A DNA stretch of 64,000 bases from VGJW01 sp035286125 (lineage in GTDB: Bacteria; Cyanobacteriota; Sericytochromatia; S15B-MN24; VGJW01), in assembly GCA_035286125.1 (NCBI GenBank), contig JAYKIS010000015.1, positions 24,567 to 88,566 of the forward strand, written 5' to 3'. How positions within the stretch are numbered: position 1 is the first letter of the stretch; every line of letters starts with the position of its first letter. The notes below the pieces were generated by a model. It was not told the DNA's origin, did not search any database, and was given only the letters and a program-made list of their open reading frames with translations. Both the position numbers and the translations under genes were made by a program. Positions 52,683 to 60,594 of this stretch are shown here, piece by piece.

Positions 52683-52710
52683 TCATCGACGGAAAGATTC
52701 AGGAACTTGA
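52683..52710 (-). promoter_or_regulatory. Sigma-28-like promoter of flagellin copy 2
   Basis: On the - strand TCAAGTTC (52710-52703) and GTCGATGA (52690-52683) are 12 bases apart; each matches six of eight positions of the FliA consensus (TAAAGTTT, N11, GCCGATAA). It lies directly after the terminator of copy 3. Confidence 0.5.
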
Positions 52711-52715
52711 GGCAA

Positions 52716-52747
52716 ACGGCCCGGGTGGTTGGGACCACCCGGGCCGT
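52716..52747 (-). terminator. Terminator of flagellin copy 3
   Basis: A perfect 14-base stem (ACGGCCCGGGTGGT at 52716-52729 with its complement at 52734-52747) and four-base loop, followed on the - strand by only three T. Confidence 0.8.
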
Positions 52748-52765
52748 GCGGCGTCAGCTGACGCC

Positions 52766-53599
52766 CTAGCCCCTGAGCAACTGGAGGACGCCCTGGGGGA
52801 CCTGATTCGCCTGTGCCAGCATCGCCTGGCTGGACTGCGTCAGGATCTGGTTCCGCGTCATCACCGAGACCTCAGCCGCCATATCGAGGTCGCGGATGCG
52901 GCTCTCGCTGGAAGCCATGTTCTCACGCTGGACCGAGAGATTCGCGATGGTGTGCTCGAGACGGTTGATGATGGCACCCATCTTGGCGCGCTCGGCCGAC
53001 ACTTGCGAGATGGCCCCATCCAGGGTCGTGATGGCACCTGCTGCGAAACTGTGGCTCGAGACCGTGATGTCGGATGTACTGGCGGCGAGCGCTGTCGCCT
53101 GCATGTCACCCAGGGTGATCGACAGGGTCTGGCCCTCGTTGGCACCGATCTGGAAGGTCATCGGGGTCGTAAGGAAGTCCCCGGTCATAAGCTTCTTGGT
53201 GTTGAACTCGGTGCGGTTCGCGATCCCGTCCAGCTCCGCGGAGAGTTGATCCAGCTCTTCCTTGATGGCCGTGCGGTCGGATGTCTCCATCGTGTCGTTG
53301 GCCGCCTGCACGACCAATTCGCGCATCCGCTGGAGGATCGCCTCGGTCTCGTTCAAGGCTCCTTCCGCAGTCTGCAGCAGGTTGATGGTGTCCTCGGAGT
53401 TCTGGATCGCCATCGACAGGCCGTTGATCTGGGACTTGAATTTCTCGGCGATGGCCAAGCCGGCGGCGTCATCCGCTGCGGAGTTGATGCGCAGGCCGCT
53501 CGACAGACGCACCAGGCTCTTGCCCAGCGCGGTGTCGTTGCTGCTCAGCACCCGATGTGCGTTGAGCGCCGTGAGGTTGGTATTGATCCGAAGTCCCAT
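52766..53599 (-). CDS. fliC: Flagellin (copy 3)
   Basis: Canonical flagellin, 277 residues, ATG 53599 behind a caggagg site. It begins MGLRINTNLTALNAHRVLSS and ends ANQVPQGVLQLLRG. Very similar to copy 4 (LSSGLRIN, RTAIKEELDQLSAELDGIA, TPMTFQIGANEGQTLSI), with differences spread through the central part. Minimal D0/D1 type without a large outer domain. Confidence 0.97.
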   Translation of the reverse strand: MGLRINTNLTALNAHRVLSSNDTALGKSLVRLSSGLRINSAADDAAGLAIAEKFKSQINGLSMAIQNSEDTINLLQTAEGALNETEAILQRMRELVVQAANDTMETSDRTAIKEELDQLSAELDGIANRTEFNTKKLMTGDFLTTPMTFQIGANEGQTLSITLGDMQATALAASTSDITVSSHSFAAGAITTLDGAISQVSAERAKMGAIINRLEHTIANLSVQRENMASSESRIRDLDMAAEVSVMTRNQILTQSSQAMLAQANQVPQGVLQLLRG

Positions 53600-53695
53600 G
53601 CCGCCGTCCTCCTGGCTTGCGCGGTTCCGTCCATGTGCCTGCACTGCGGCAGGCCCGCTTTGACGTCTGGCCGACTGCTGCCGGCCTTGACTTCC

Positions 53696-53722
53696 ATGTC
53701 GGACGGCCGGGGAGAACCTTTA
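53696..53722 (-). promoter_or_regulatory. Sigma-28 promoter of flagellin copy 3
   Basis: On the - strand TAAAGGTT (53722-53715), 11 bases, then TCCGACAT (53703-53696): TAAA and CCGA cores and the spacing agree with the FliA consensus. The best sigma-28 match in the window, about 95 bases before the ATG. Confidence 0.7.
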
Positions 53723-53727
53723 GGCGG

Positions 53728-53758
53728 GGGGCCCGGGAGGATTTCCCCCCCGGGCCCC
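53728..53758 (-). terminator. Strong hairpin after flagellin copy 4
   Basis: GGGGCCCGGG (53728-53737) pairs with CCCGGGCCCC (53749-53758). No T-run follows on the - strand, so it is either a weak terminator or a 3' stabilising hairpin. It ends five bases from the -35 of the next flagellin promoter. Confidence 0.6.
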
Positions 53759-53772
53759 GGTCACCGGATGAC

Positions 53773-54606
53773 CTAGCCCCTGAGCAGGCTGAGGACACCC
53801 TGAGGCGCCTGATTGGCCTGAGCCAGCATCGCCTGGCTGGACTGCGTCAGGATCTGGTTGCGGGTCATCACCGAGACCTCGGCCGCCATGTCGAGGTCGC
53901 GGATGCGGCTCTCGCTGGAGGACATGTTCTCGCGCTGAACACCCAGGTTGTTGATGGTGTGCTCCAGGCGGTTGATGACGGCACCCAGCTTGGCCCGCTG
54001 GGACGACACCGACTGGATGGACGCATCGAGGGCCGTGATCGCCGCTGCCGCGAACGAGTGGCTCGACACCGAGATGTCCGACGTCTGCGCCGTCAGGCCG
54101 CTCGCCGACATGTCAGCGATGGTGACGCTGATGGTCTGCGTCTCGTTGGCCCCGATCTGGAACGTCATCGGAGTGGTCTCGAAATCGCCGGACAACAGGT
54201 TCTTGGTGTTGTACTGGGTGCGGCCGGCGATGCCATCCAGCTCCGCCGAAAGCTGATCCAGCTCTTCCTCGATGGCCGTCCGGTCGTCGGTGACCAGGGT
54301 GTCATTGGCGGCCTGCACCGACAGCTCGCGCATCCGCTGCAGGATCGCCTCGGTCTCGTTCAGGGCGCCTTCGGCGGTCTGCAGCAGGTTGATGGCATCC
54401 TGGCTGTTCTGCATCGCCATCGACAGGCCGTTGACCTGTGCCCGGAACTTCTCGGCAATGGCGAGGCCGGCCGCGTCATCGGAAGCGGTGTTGATCCGCA
54501 GGCCGCTGGACAGCCGGACAAGGCTCTTGCCGAGGGCGTTATCGTTGGCCGTCAGCACGCGATGCGAGTTGAGCGCCACGACGTTGGTATTGATGCGAAG
54601 TCCCAT
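53773..54606 (-). CDS. fliC: Flagellin (copy 4)
   Basis: Canonical flagellin, 277 residues, ATG 54606 with an aaggagg site. It begins MGLRINTNVVALNSHRVLTA and ends ANQAPQGVLSLLRG. Its central part (TYPE: QTSDISVSSHSFAAAAITAL) resembles copies 1 and 3. First of four same-strand flagellin genes, each apparently with its own promoter. Confidence 0.97.
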   Translation of the reverse strand: MGLRINTNVVALNSHRVLTANDNALGKSLVRLSSGLRINTASDDAAGLAIAEKFRAQVNGLSMAMQNSQDAINLLQTAEGALNETEAILQRMRELSVQAANDTLVTDDRTAIEEELDQLSAELDGIAGRTQYNTKNLLSGDFETTPMTFQIGANETQTISVTIADMSASGLTAQTSDISVSSHSFAAAAITALDASIQSVSSQRAKLGAVINRLEHTINNLGVQRENMSSSESRIRDLDMAAEVSVMTRNQILTQSSQAMLAQANQAPQGVLSLLRG

Positions 54607-54699
54607 GGTGGGGTTGTCCTCCTTGGACGTTGGGAAGGGTCACATCCGTGCGACCCCTGACTTCCGAACCGCCTCGTGTAGAAACGGTCCGTGTTGGTA

Positions 54700-54726
54700 A
54701 CTTCGGCAACGCGGCACCCTTGTTGA
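54700..54726 (-). promoter_or_regulatory. Sigma-28-like promoter of flagellin copy 4
   Basis: On the - strand TCAACAAG (54726-54719), 11 bases, then GCCGAAGT (54707-54700). The -10 has the GCCGA core; the -35 is weaker (TCAA for TAAA). About 95 bases before the ATG, as for copy 3. Confidence 0.5.
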
Positions 54727-54817
54727 GGCGTTATGGAAGCTGCCGCTCCTTGCACGGAGGGGGCCGGTCGGGCAACGTCCACCGTGTGTCGGACCGAAGC
54801 GATGGAGGAGATGACCC

Positions 54818-55291
54818 ATGGCGCTGAGACCCTGGTTTCCCCAGACCGAGCTGGACAGCGTCCGGCAGCAGATGAATCGCATGGTCCGGGACACGGAGAG
54901 GCTCTTCACGACATTCCTGCCGGCCCTCGCCGCGCGGCCCGGCGAGACGGGCAGTACCTGGATGCCCAGCCCCGCCTGCGACCTCACGGTCGGTGAAGAC
55001 ACCTCCGTACTGGTGCTCGAGTTGCCCGGCATCGAGGCCCGGAACCTGACCATAGAGGCCCATGAGGACGGCATCACCATCTCGGGCACCCAGTCCGAGG
55101 AACATGTCATCGAGGGCGAGACCCTGGTGCACGAGCGAACTGCGGGCAAGTTCCAGCGCCAGCTTGCACTGCCCTGCGCCATCGATCCGGAGCGGACTTC
55201 GGCACAGCTCAAGAATGGCCTGCTCACCATCAAGATGCCGCACAAGGCAGGCAGTCGCCCACGCGGTCGCCACGTCCCGATCGCAGCCTAG
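54818..55291 (+). CDS. Small heat-shock protein, Hsp20/alpha-crystallin family
   Basis: ATP-independent holdase chaperone, 157 residues from ATG 54818 with a ggaggag site. After a helical N-terminus comes the alpha-crystallin domain: PACDLTVGEDTSVLVLELPG, IEARNLTIEAHEDGITISGT, RTAGKFQRQLALPCAIDP and LKNGLLTIKMPHK (the A-x-x-x-n-G-V-L-type motif reads KNGLLTI). It is divergent from the flagellin genes. No CIRCE element is seen upstream. Confidence 0.92.
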   Translation: MALRPWFPQTELDSVRQQMNRMVRDTERLFTTFLPALAARPGETGSTWMPSPACDLTVGEDTSVLVLELPGIEARNLTIEAHEDGITISGTQSEEHVIEGETLVHERTAGKFQRQLALPCAIDPERTSAQLKNGLLTIKMPHKAGSRPRGRHVPIAA

Positions 55292-55324
55292 GGAGGTTGG
55301 CGGGGGGTGGGGTAACATGATCTC

Positions 55325-55942
55325 GTGCATCCCCACCCCCCGGCCACCATTTCCGACGATGCGGCCCTGCTGCTGGGCCGGGCCGTCGTGGGTGTCGCGC
55401 ACGACATGCGTCAGGTCTTCCAAGGCCTCCTCGATTTGCTGGCCGAGGCGAACGAGGGGCCGGACGGGCAGGAACTGACCGGCCGCGTCCGGAGCGTCGT
55501 GGAAGCGGGGGAGGCCATGACGGCCGACCTGCTGGCCCTGGCCGGCTTGGGACAGGCGGGCCATTATTCGTGGCCGTTGGCCAAGGCCCGTGCCCTGCTC
55601 GAGATGTGGTGTGCGCCCGAGGACCTCCATCTGGAAGGCCGGACGAGCATCCCCCTTGGTGAACTGAGGGCCGTAGCCAACCTGGCTGCCAATGCCCGGG
55701 CAGCAGCCGGTCGGGAGGGGCATGTTGCGCTCGGGGCCACCGTTCGCGAGGGCAGACGCCACTGGGTGTGCATCAACGATGTCCGGACTTCGGGAGGCAG
55801 CGGGCATGGACTGGGCCTGTCGCTCGTCGCTGCGTTCTGTCGTGAATCGGGCGGCCACCTCGAGACAACGCTGACGGATGCCCTGTGCACCGTACGGCTC
55901 GACCTGCCGGAACCGGCAAGGATGTCGGAGGCCGTGGCGTGA
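55325..55942 (+). CDS. Soluble histidine kinase without sensor domain
   Basis: A 205-residue protein with a phosphoacceptor-type helix (VVGVAHDMRQVFQGLLDLLA, His in AHDMRQ), an N-box (ELRAVANLAANARAA) and a G-box (GHGLGLSLVAAFCRESGGHL), that is, the minimal HisKA plus HATPase core. No sensor, membrane or receiver domain is attached and the ATP domain is short, so activity is uncertain. It starts at GTG 55325 and overlaps the cyclase gene by GTGA, implying a joint role. It could be a phosphotransferase rather than a kinase. Confidence 0.75.
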   Translation: MHPHPPATISDDAALLLGRAVVGVAHDMRQVFQGLLDLLAEANEGPDGQELTGRVRSVVEAGEAMTADLLALAGLGQAGHYSWPLAKARALLEMWCAPEDLHLEGRTSIPLGELRAVANLAANARAAAGREGHVALGATVREGRRHWVCINDVRTSGGSGHGLGLSLVAAFCRESGGHLETTLTDALCTVRLDLPEPARMSEAVA

Positions 55943-58842
55943 ACTGTCCAGCCTGCACCACCGCTTACGAGCCGGAAGCACGCTTCTGCGTCCAGTGTGG
56001 CGGGCCCGCGTGGTTTGCGTGTGACGCCTGCCAAGCGTGGGCTGCGCCCGGTGACCGCTTCTGCACGCACTGCGGGGCCTCCGTCGCGGAGATGGACCCG
56101 CTGGCCGCCGCCGGACCAAGCCTGACGCTCAAGCCCATGAGCCAACTCGGGGAACGACGCATCGTCACCGTCATGTTCCTCGAGGTGCTGGGCCTCGCGC
56201 AGTTGCAGCAGACCTTGGACCCCGAAGAAGTCACCGAGCTTACCAATCGTTTCTTCAAGAAGCTGACGGACGTCGTGGATGCCTGGGGCGGCGTCATCGA
56301 CAAGTACCTCGCAGATGGCCTGATGGTGCTCTTCGGTGCCCCTGTCGCACGAGAGGACGATGCGGACCGCGCCTTGATGACCGCCCTCGCCCTGCGTGAC
56401 ACGGCCCGCGAGGACATGGCGTCCGCACCTGCGGCCAAGCGGCTCGGTATCCGCATCGGCCTTCATACTGGGCTCGTCGTTGCGGGTGAGGTCGGTGGTG
56501 AGGCAAAGCGCGACTACACGGTCATGGGTGACACCGTCAACCTGGCACAGCGCATGAAGGCATCAGCCACCTCGGAACAGATCCTGGCCACACCCGAAAC
56601 GGTCGCGACGACCCACCGGGACTTTGCCATCGAGGAGTTGCCCGAAATCCAGGTCAAGGGACGAAGCAAGCCCGTGCGGCCTCAGGCCGTCATCGGGCTG
56701 CGTAGCGATGGGGCTGCACCTCCCCGGGACCGCGTGGCCTACCTGCCCAGGTTGGAGATGGATCACGAGTGGGAGGCCACGATGGCCGCGGGCCTCTCGG
56801 GACGCCCCCAGTGGCTGCACGTCCAGGGGGATGCGGGCGTCGGCAAGAGTCGTACCTTGCGCCGCTGGAAGCAGGCCTTGGCAGACAGCGGCGACCTGCG
56901 ACTGCTCGATCTGCGCGGCCTTGCCCACAAGCAGGATGAGGCCTGGGCGCTGGTACGCACCATCGACGGCGACCAGGCCCCCGAGGTCGTGCAGGCCGAC
57001 ATCCTGACCCAGGCCCGAAGGCAACTCGTCGCCCTGCTGATCGACGATCTCGATGTCGTCGATGCGCAGAGTCATGGCTGGCTGCTCAACCTCTGGCTCC
57101 AGGCACAGGACACGGAGACCGGGCGCAGCCTGATGATTGTCTCGGCGAGCAGGGCGCTGCTGGCCCCGGTCACGGCACGCCGGGACATCCATATGGCCCC
57201 CTTGGACCTGCGTGAGGCCATGAAGCTCTTCGGGGCTGCGGCTGATTTGCCGGAACCGCTCGAAGCCTGGCCCGCCGAACTGCGCGAGCTTGCCCGCGAG
57301 ACGGTCGATCAGACCGGGGGCAATCCGCTCTTCCTCGTGGAGCTGGCTCGCGACCTGGTCTCCGGGGGCTGGATCCGGCGGACGGAAGAGGGCTTGAAGG
57401 TTCATCGGGACAGCGATGGCCTTCCCCTGCCCAGCGCCATGAGCGCCATCCTGATGAGCCATCTGGATACCTTGCCACCCGACCAGCGCACCCTGCTCTC
57501 GGCTGCGGCCGTTGCCGGTCCGGGGCTGCACGCGGAGATGCTCGGCCACCTTGGGCCGGTGGAGGCGATCCGTCACGGTCTTCGTTCCCTCGTGACCCTC
57601 GGCCTGCTCGAGGCCCGTGACGAAGGGGGCTTCCGATTCCTCGACGCTGCCCTTCATGAAGTCGCCTACCAAGGCGTCCTTCAGGCCCAGCGACGCCTCT
57701 GGCACGAAGCTGCGGCGGACGCCTTGGTGGCTGACCCGGCCATGGCCGGCGAGAAAGGCATCTCGGCCTTGCTGGCCCATCACCTGCTTCGTGCCGGGCA
57801 ACCGGACAAGGCGCTGGGCCACGCCCTCGTGGCCGCCGATGATGCCGACCATCCCGGCGGCTGGGCCAAGACCGCACGGGTCCTGCGGACGCTCGTCACC
57901 CCTCAGGCCCCCCCGCTCCTCGCCGAGGATCGGGATGTTGCCGCCGCCCTGTCGGCGCTTGCACGCGTGGAGACGCGACTTGGCTGGTACGAACGCGCCC
58001 TCGATCATGCCCGTCAGGCACTCACTTTGGCGGGACAGGTCGGCGAGCAGCTTGCGGCCCGCGAACAGATGGCCCGGTTGTTGCTGGACCTGGGCCAACC
58101 TGAGGAAGCCCTGGCGGTCCTTGACGAGGCTGGCTCGATCGTCGGCCAGGGCTACGCGGCATGGTGGGGCCTGCGTGCCGTTGCCCTGCTCGCCACAGGT
58201 GCGCCACTGGCCGAGGGCGATCCGTGCCGGGCATGGGCCGAACGCGAGCCCGAGCATCCCGATCTCGCCCTTGCGACCTACCTGGCCCGACCAACGGGAC
58301 GCAAGGCGCTGGCTCAGGCCAGGGCTCTCGTCATCCTGCGAGGCGATCCTTGTGCCGCCATCCTGGCCCAGATGGCCCTCGAGGACCTGGCCTTGGAGCG
58401 ATTCGAGGATGCCGTCCTGACAGCCGACCAGGCTGCCCGCGCGTGGGACAGTCTGGGCCGACCGGATCAGGCGCACCATGTCCGGTTGCTGGCGATCGAG
58501 GCCCTCGGCCGCTGCGGCCGCGTGGAAGAAGCCGTCAGCCGCTGGTCATCGTGTCCCCCCTGGGAGGGCGATGCCCGGGAGCCCCGTGGGCTGCGCCTCC
58601 GCCGGACAGCACTGCGGCTGGCTATGGCCCGGAATCACCTCGCGGACCTCCCCGGCGCAAGCCCCGCTCCGACTTCGCGGGGTCCGCGCCTGCAGGCCTT
58701 CGAGCAGCTGCTCGACCTGCAAGCCAGCCTTGAACTGGCCCGTATCTCCGGCAAGTCGGACCTTCTGCAGGGCTATCACGATCGCCTGGCCAAGGCGATG
58801 GACGCTCTCTTGCCCGACCTGGCGGGCGTCGAGCAGTCCTGA
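55939..58842 (+). CDS. Adenylate/guanylate cyclase-domain protein with zinc ribbons, ATPase and helical repeats
   Basis: A 967-residue soluble regulator from GTG 55939. Two zinc ribbons open it (Cys3/6/17/20 and 28/31/42/45). A class III nucleotide cyclase domain follows (about 72-240) with KYLADGLMVLFGAP (Asp126) and DYTVMGDTVNLAQRM. The first metal-binding position, 44 residues earlier, is Glu82 (VTVMFLEVLG) where active enzymes have Asp. Next is a P-loop ATPase (GDAGVGKS, residues 297-304) of the AAA/STAND type and then helical TPR-like repeats to the end. The architecture is known from signalling proteins of many bacteria. Cyclase activity is doubtful. Confidence 0.85.
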   Translation: MNCPACTTAYEPEARFCVQCGGPAWFACDACQAWAAPGDRFCTHCGASVAEMDPLAAAGPSLTLKPMSQLGERRIVTVMFLEVLGLAQLQQTLDPEEVTELTNRFFKKLTDVVDAWGGVIDKYLADGLMVLFGAPVAREDDADRALMTALALRDTAREDMASAPAAKRLGIRIGLHTGLVVAGEVGGEAKRDYTVMGDTVNLAQRMKASATSEQILATPETVATTHRDFAIEELPEIQVKGRSKPVRPQAVIGLRSDGAAPPRDRVAYLPRLEMDHEWEATMAAGLSGRPQWLHVQGDAGVGKSRTLRRWKQALADSGDLRLLDLRGLAHKQDEAWALVRTIDGDQAPEVVQADILTQARRQLVALLIDDLDVVDAQSHGWLLNLWLQAQDTETGRSLMIVSASRALLAPVTARRDIHMAPLDLREAMKLFGAAADLPEPLEAWPAELRELARETVDQTGGNPLFLVELARDLVSGGWIRRTEEGLKVHRDSDGLPLPSAMSAILMSHLDTLPPDQRTLLSAAAVAGPGLHAEMLGHLGPVEAIRHGLRSLVTLGLLEARDEGGFRFLDAALHEVAYQGVLQAQRRLWHEAAADALVADPAMAGEKGISALLAHHLLRAGQPDKALGHALVAADDADHPGGWAKTARVLRTLVTPQAPPLLAEDRDVAAALSALARVETRLGWYERALDHARQALTLAGQVGEQLAAREQMARLLLDLGQPEEALAVLDEAGSIVGQGYAAWWGLRAVALLATGAPLAEGDPCRAWAEREPEHPDLALATYLARPTGRKALAQARALVILRGDPCAAILAQMALEDLALERFEDAVLTADQAARAWDSLGRPDQAHHVRLLAIEALGRCGRVEEAVSRWSSCPPWEGDAREPRGLRLRRTALRLAMARNHLADLPGASPAPTSRGPRLQAFEQLLDLQASLELARISGKSDLLQGYHDRLAKAMDALLPDLAGVEQS

Positions 58843-58843
58843 G

Positions 58844-59431
58844 TCAGGACCGCGGCAGAAGGACCAGCGCCGGTCCCTCGGCCGGACAGGCTCCCAGACA
58901 ACTGCCACAACCCGTGCATGCGTCGGCCAGCACCACCGGCATGCCGTCAGGACCGGGGGCGATGGCGTGCGCTTCCCGGCACGCCGTGGCACAAGCCACG
59001 CAGGCCGTGCCTTGCGAGACGACACAATGATCGGGCTCGACCCGGACCACGCCGATGCGACGAAGGCTGCGGGGCTGCCAGGCCAGCGCACCGGAACCGC
59101 AGGCGGCGATGCAGGGCATGTCGGGGCACATCGCGCACGGGGCGGCCCGGGGATCCCTCAGCACGGGCCGACCCTCGGCATCCTGCTCCAGGACCCTGAA
59201 AGGGCATGCAGCCACGCAGCTGCCAGACCGACCGCACAGGCGCTGGAACTCGGGCTCATCCCGGGCCCCCGGCGGCCGCAACCGGATCCGCACCGGCGGT
59301 GGCGGCGGCGCCGGACGTGCCGCGTCGCGATAGGCCTGCCAGCTCTTGAACATCGACTGCCCCAGCATCCCGAGTCCCTCGCGGATGAAGGTGCCCCGAT
59401 CGACGGGCCCGGCGTCTTCCTGGCCGCTCAC
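58844..59431 (-). CDS. Multi-cluster 4Fe-4S ferredoxin (NapF/NapG-like)
   Basis: A 195-residue protein with four Cys groups: CGRSGSCVAACP, CAMCPDMPCIAACGSGAL, CVACATACREAH and CTGCGSCLGACP. These could hold up to four iron-sulphur clusters, as in NapF/NapG/MauM-type electron carriers. A Pro-rich stretch (PAPPPPP) lies before the first cluster. No clear export signal. Its start overlaps the stop of the cytochrome gene (four bases), so the two form an electron-transfer operon. The redox partner is not in the window. Confidence 0.85.
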   Translation of the reverse strand: MSGQEDAGPVDRGTFIREGLGMLGQSMFKSWQAYRDAARPAPPPPPVRIRLRPPGARDEPEFQRLCGRSGSCVAACPFRVLEQDAEGRPVLRDPRAAPCAMCPDMPCIAACGSGALAWQPRSLRRIGVVRVEPDHCVVSQGTACVACATACREAHAIAPGPDGMPVVLADACTGCGSCLGACPAEGPALVLLPRS

Positions 59432-59811
59432 GGGCCCGTGGGCGACGGCCGGGGCGTCGGCTGGGGTGTAGGCGTCGGCTTGCGCTTGCGGGGCGGGTTC
59501 CGAATCAGCTCAACCAGCATGCCGACCTGGCGCGGCGTCAGATCGAGCGATGGCAGGTGCCGACCGGTGCCGGCCATGTCCGGATGCGCGAGAAATGACG
59601 TCAACTCGTCGACGGATCGTGAGGCCACGACCTTACCCAGATCGGGGCCGAGGGTACCCTTGGCCTCCTTGATGCCCTTGAGCTGATGGCAATGGGCGCA
59701 CCCCTTGCGGATGAACAGCTCGTGGGCCGGCGTACGGGGCTCGGGAGTCGCGGCACCCAGCAACAGCAGCAGCGTGACGAAGCCGAGGCCACTGGAGACG
59801 ACGATGCGCAT
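59428..59811 (-). CDS. Small c-type cytochrome
   Basis: Exported haem protein of 127 residues with a signal or anchor helix (LGFVTLLLLLGAATPEP). The haem-binding motif is CAHCH (Cys38, Cys41, His42). Where class I cytochromes usually read MPxLxL for the second haem ligand, this has HLPSLDL, so the Met is replaced. Met of HPDM, seven residues earlier, or another residue would have to serve. A Pro/Thr/Lys tail (KRKPTPTPQPTPRPSP) ends the protein. Confidence 0.85.
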   Translation of the reverse strand: MRIVVSSGLGFVTLLLLLGAATPEPRTPAHELFIRKGCAHCHQLKGIKEAKGTLGPDLGKVVASRSVDELTSFLAHPDMAGTGRHLPSLDLTPRQVGMLVELIRNPPRKRKPTPTPQPTPRPSPTGP

Positions 59812-59836
59812 ACCGCCAGTCTAGCAGCCACGCGGG

Positions 59837-59865
59837 TTGCTCCGGACCCGACGCCCGCCTATGAT
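59837..59865 (+). promoter_or_regulatory. Sigma-70-type promoter before the lipoprotein-polX operon
   Basis: TTGCTC (59837-59842), 17 bases, TATGAT (59860-59865), in the gap between the divergent cytochrome and lipoprotein genes. Same -10 as before flgB and fliA. Confidence 0.6.
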
Positions 59866-59910
59866 GCTTCCAGGGGAGTCGACGCCCCTTCTCCCTGAGA
59901 TCTTTACCTG

Positions 59911-60594
59911 ATGCATGCCTTTCGTGTCGCCCACACGGTACTTGCCGTCCTGATCGCCGGTTGCGGCTCGGGCTTGCCGGCCACACGCCCGGCAAACACG
60001 GTCGCCCCCTCCCTGCAGGCGCTTTCCGTGGCTCCCGGGGAAGGCCCCTGGTATCCCGTCGATCTCGGTCGCCGCTGGACCTACCGTACGCTCTTCCGCC
60101 ACGGGGGCACGCCGGAGCGCGAAGGGGCCCCCCATGTCTTCGCCATCACGGCCGAGGACCGTGACGGAGTGCGGCTCGAGCGACGCTATGGCCAGACACA
60201 GGCGCTGCCCAGCCGCATCCGCGTCTCGGACCACGAGGTTAGGGCGATGCGATGGCTGGAGGGCGATCCCAGGCCCGAGGCCTCCGTCGTCCTCATGCAA
60301 CTGCCCGTCGTGCCAGGTGCCCGCTGGTCCGGGAGGCCGCTGGCAGGCGGTGCCTCCGAGACCATCATGTGCATGGGCTTCGAGACCGTGACGCACGAGG
60401 GCGGAACGTGGCAGGCGGTGCGGGTCGCGCACGTGGTACGCCGGCCCGGGATGCCGGACGATGAAAGCCTTTACTGGTATGCCCGAGGCATCGGCATGGT
60501 CCGCGGCATCGAGCGACTGACGATCCTCGTGGGACAGGAGCCTCGCCTGCTCGAGGCCGAGTTGCGCCTCGTGGCCATGGAAAGCACGCCTTGA
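59911..60594 (+). CDS. Hypothetical lipoprotein
   Basis: A 227-residue predicted lipoprotein: signal peptide with lipobox LIAGC, Cys about residue 18. A beta-rich body follows with WYPVDLGRRWTYRTLF near the start and LYWYARGIGMVRGI near the end. This pattern is common in uncharacterised secreted proteins, but I cannot name the family. Its stop overlaps the polX ATG by one base; a functional link is not evident. Confidence 0.8.
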   Translation: MHAFRVAHTVLAVLIAGCGSGLPATRPANTVAPSLQALSVAPGEGPWYPVDLGRRWTYRTLFRHGGTPEREGAPHVFAITAEDRDGVRLERRYGQTQALPSRIRVSDHEVRAMRWLEGDPRPEASVVLMQLPVVPGARWSGRPLAGGASETIMCMGFETVTHEGGTWQAVRVAHVVRRPGMPDDESLYWYARGIGMVRGIERLTILVGQEPRLLEAELRLVAMESTP

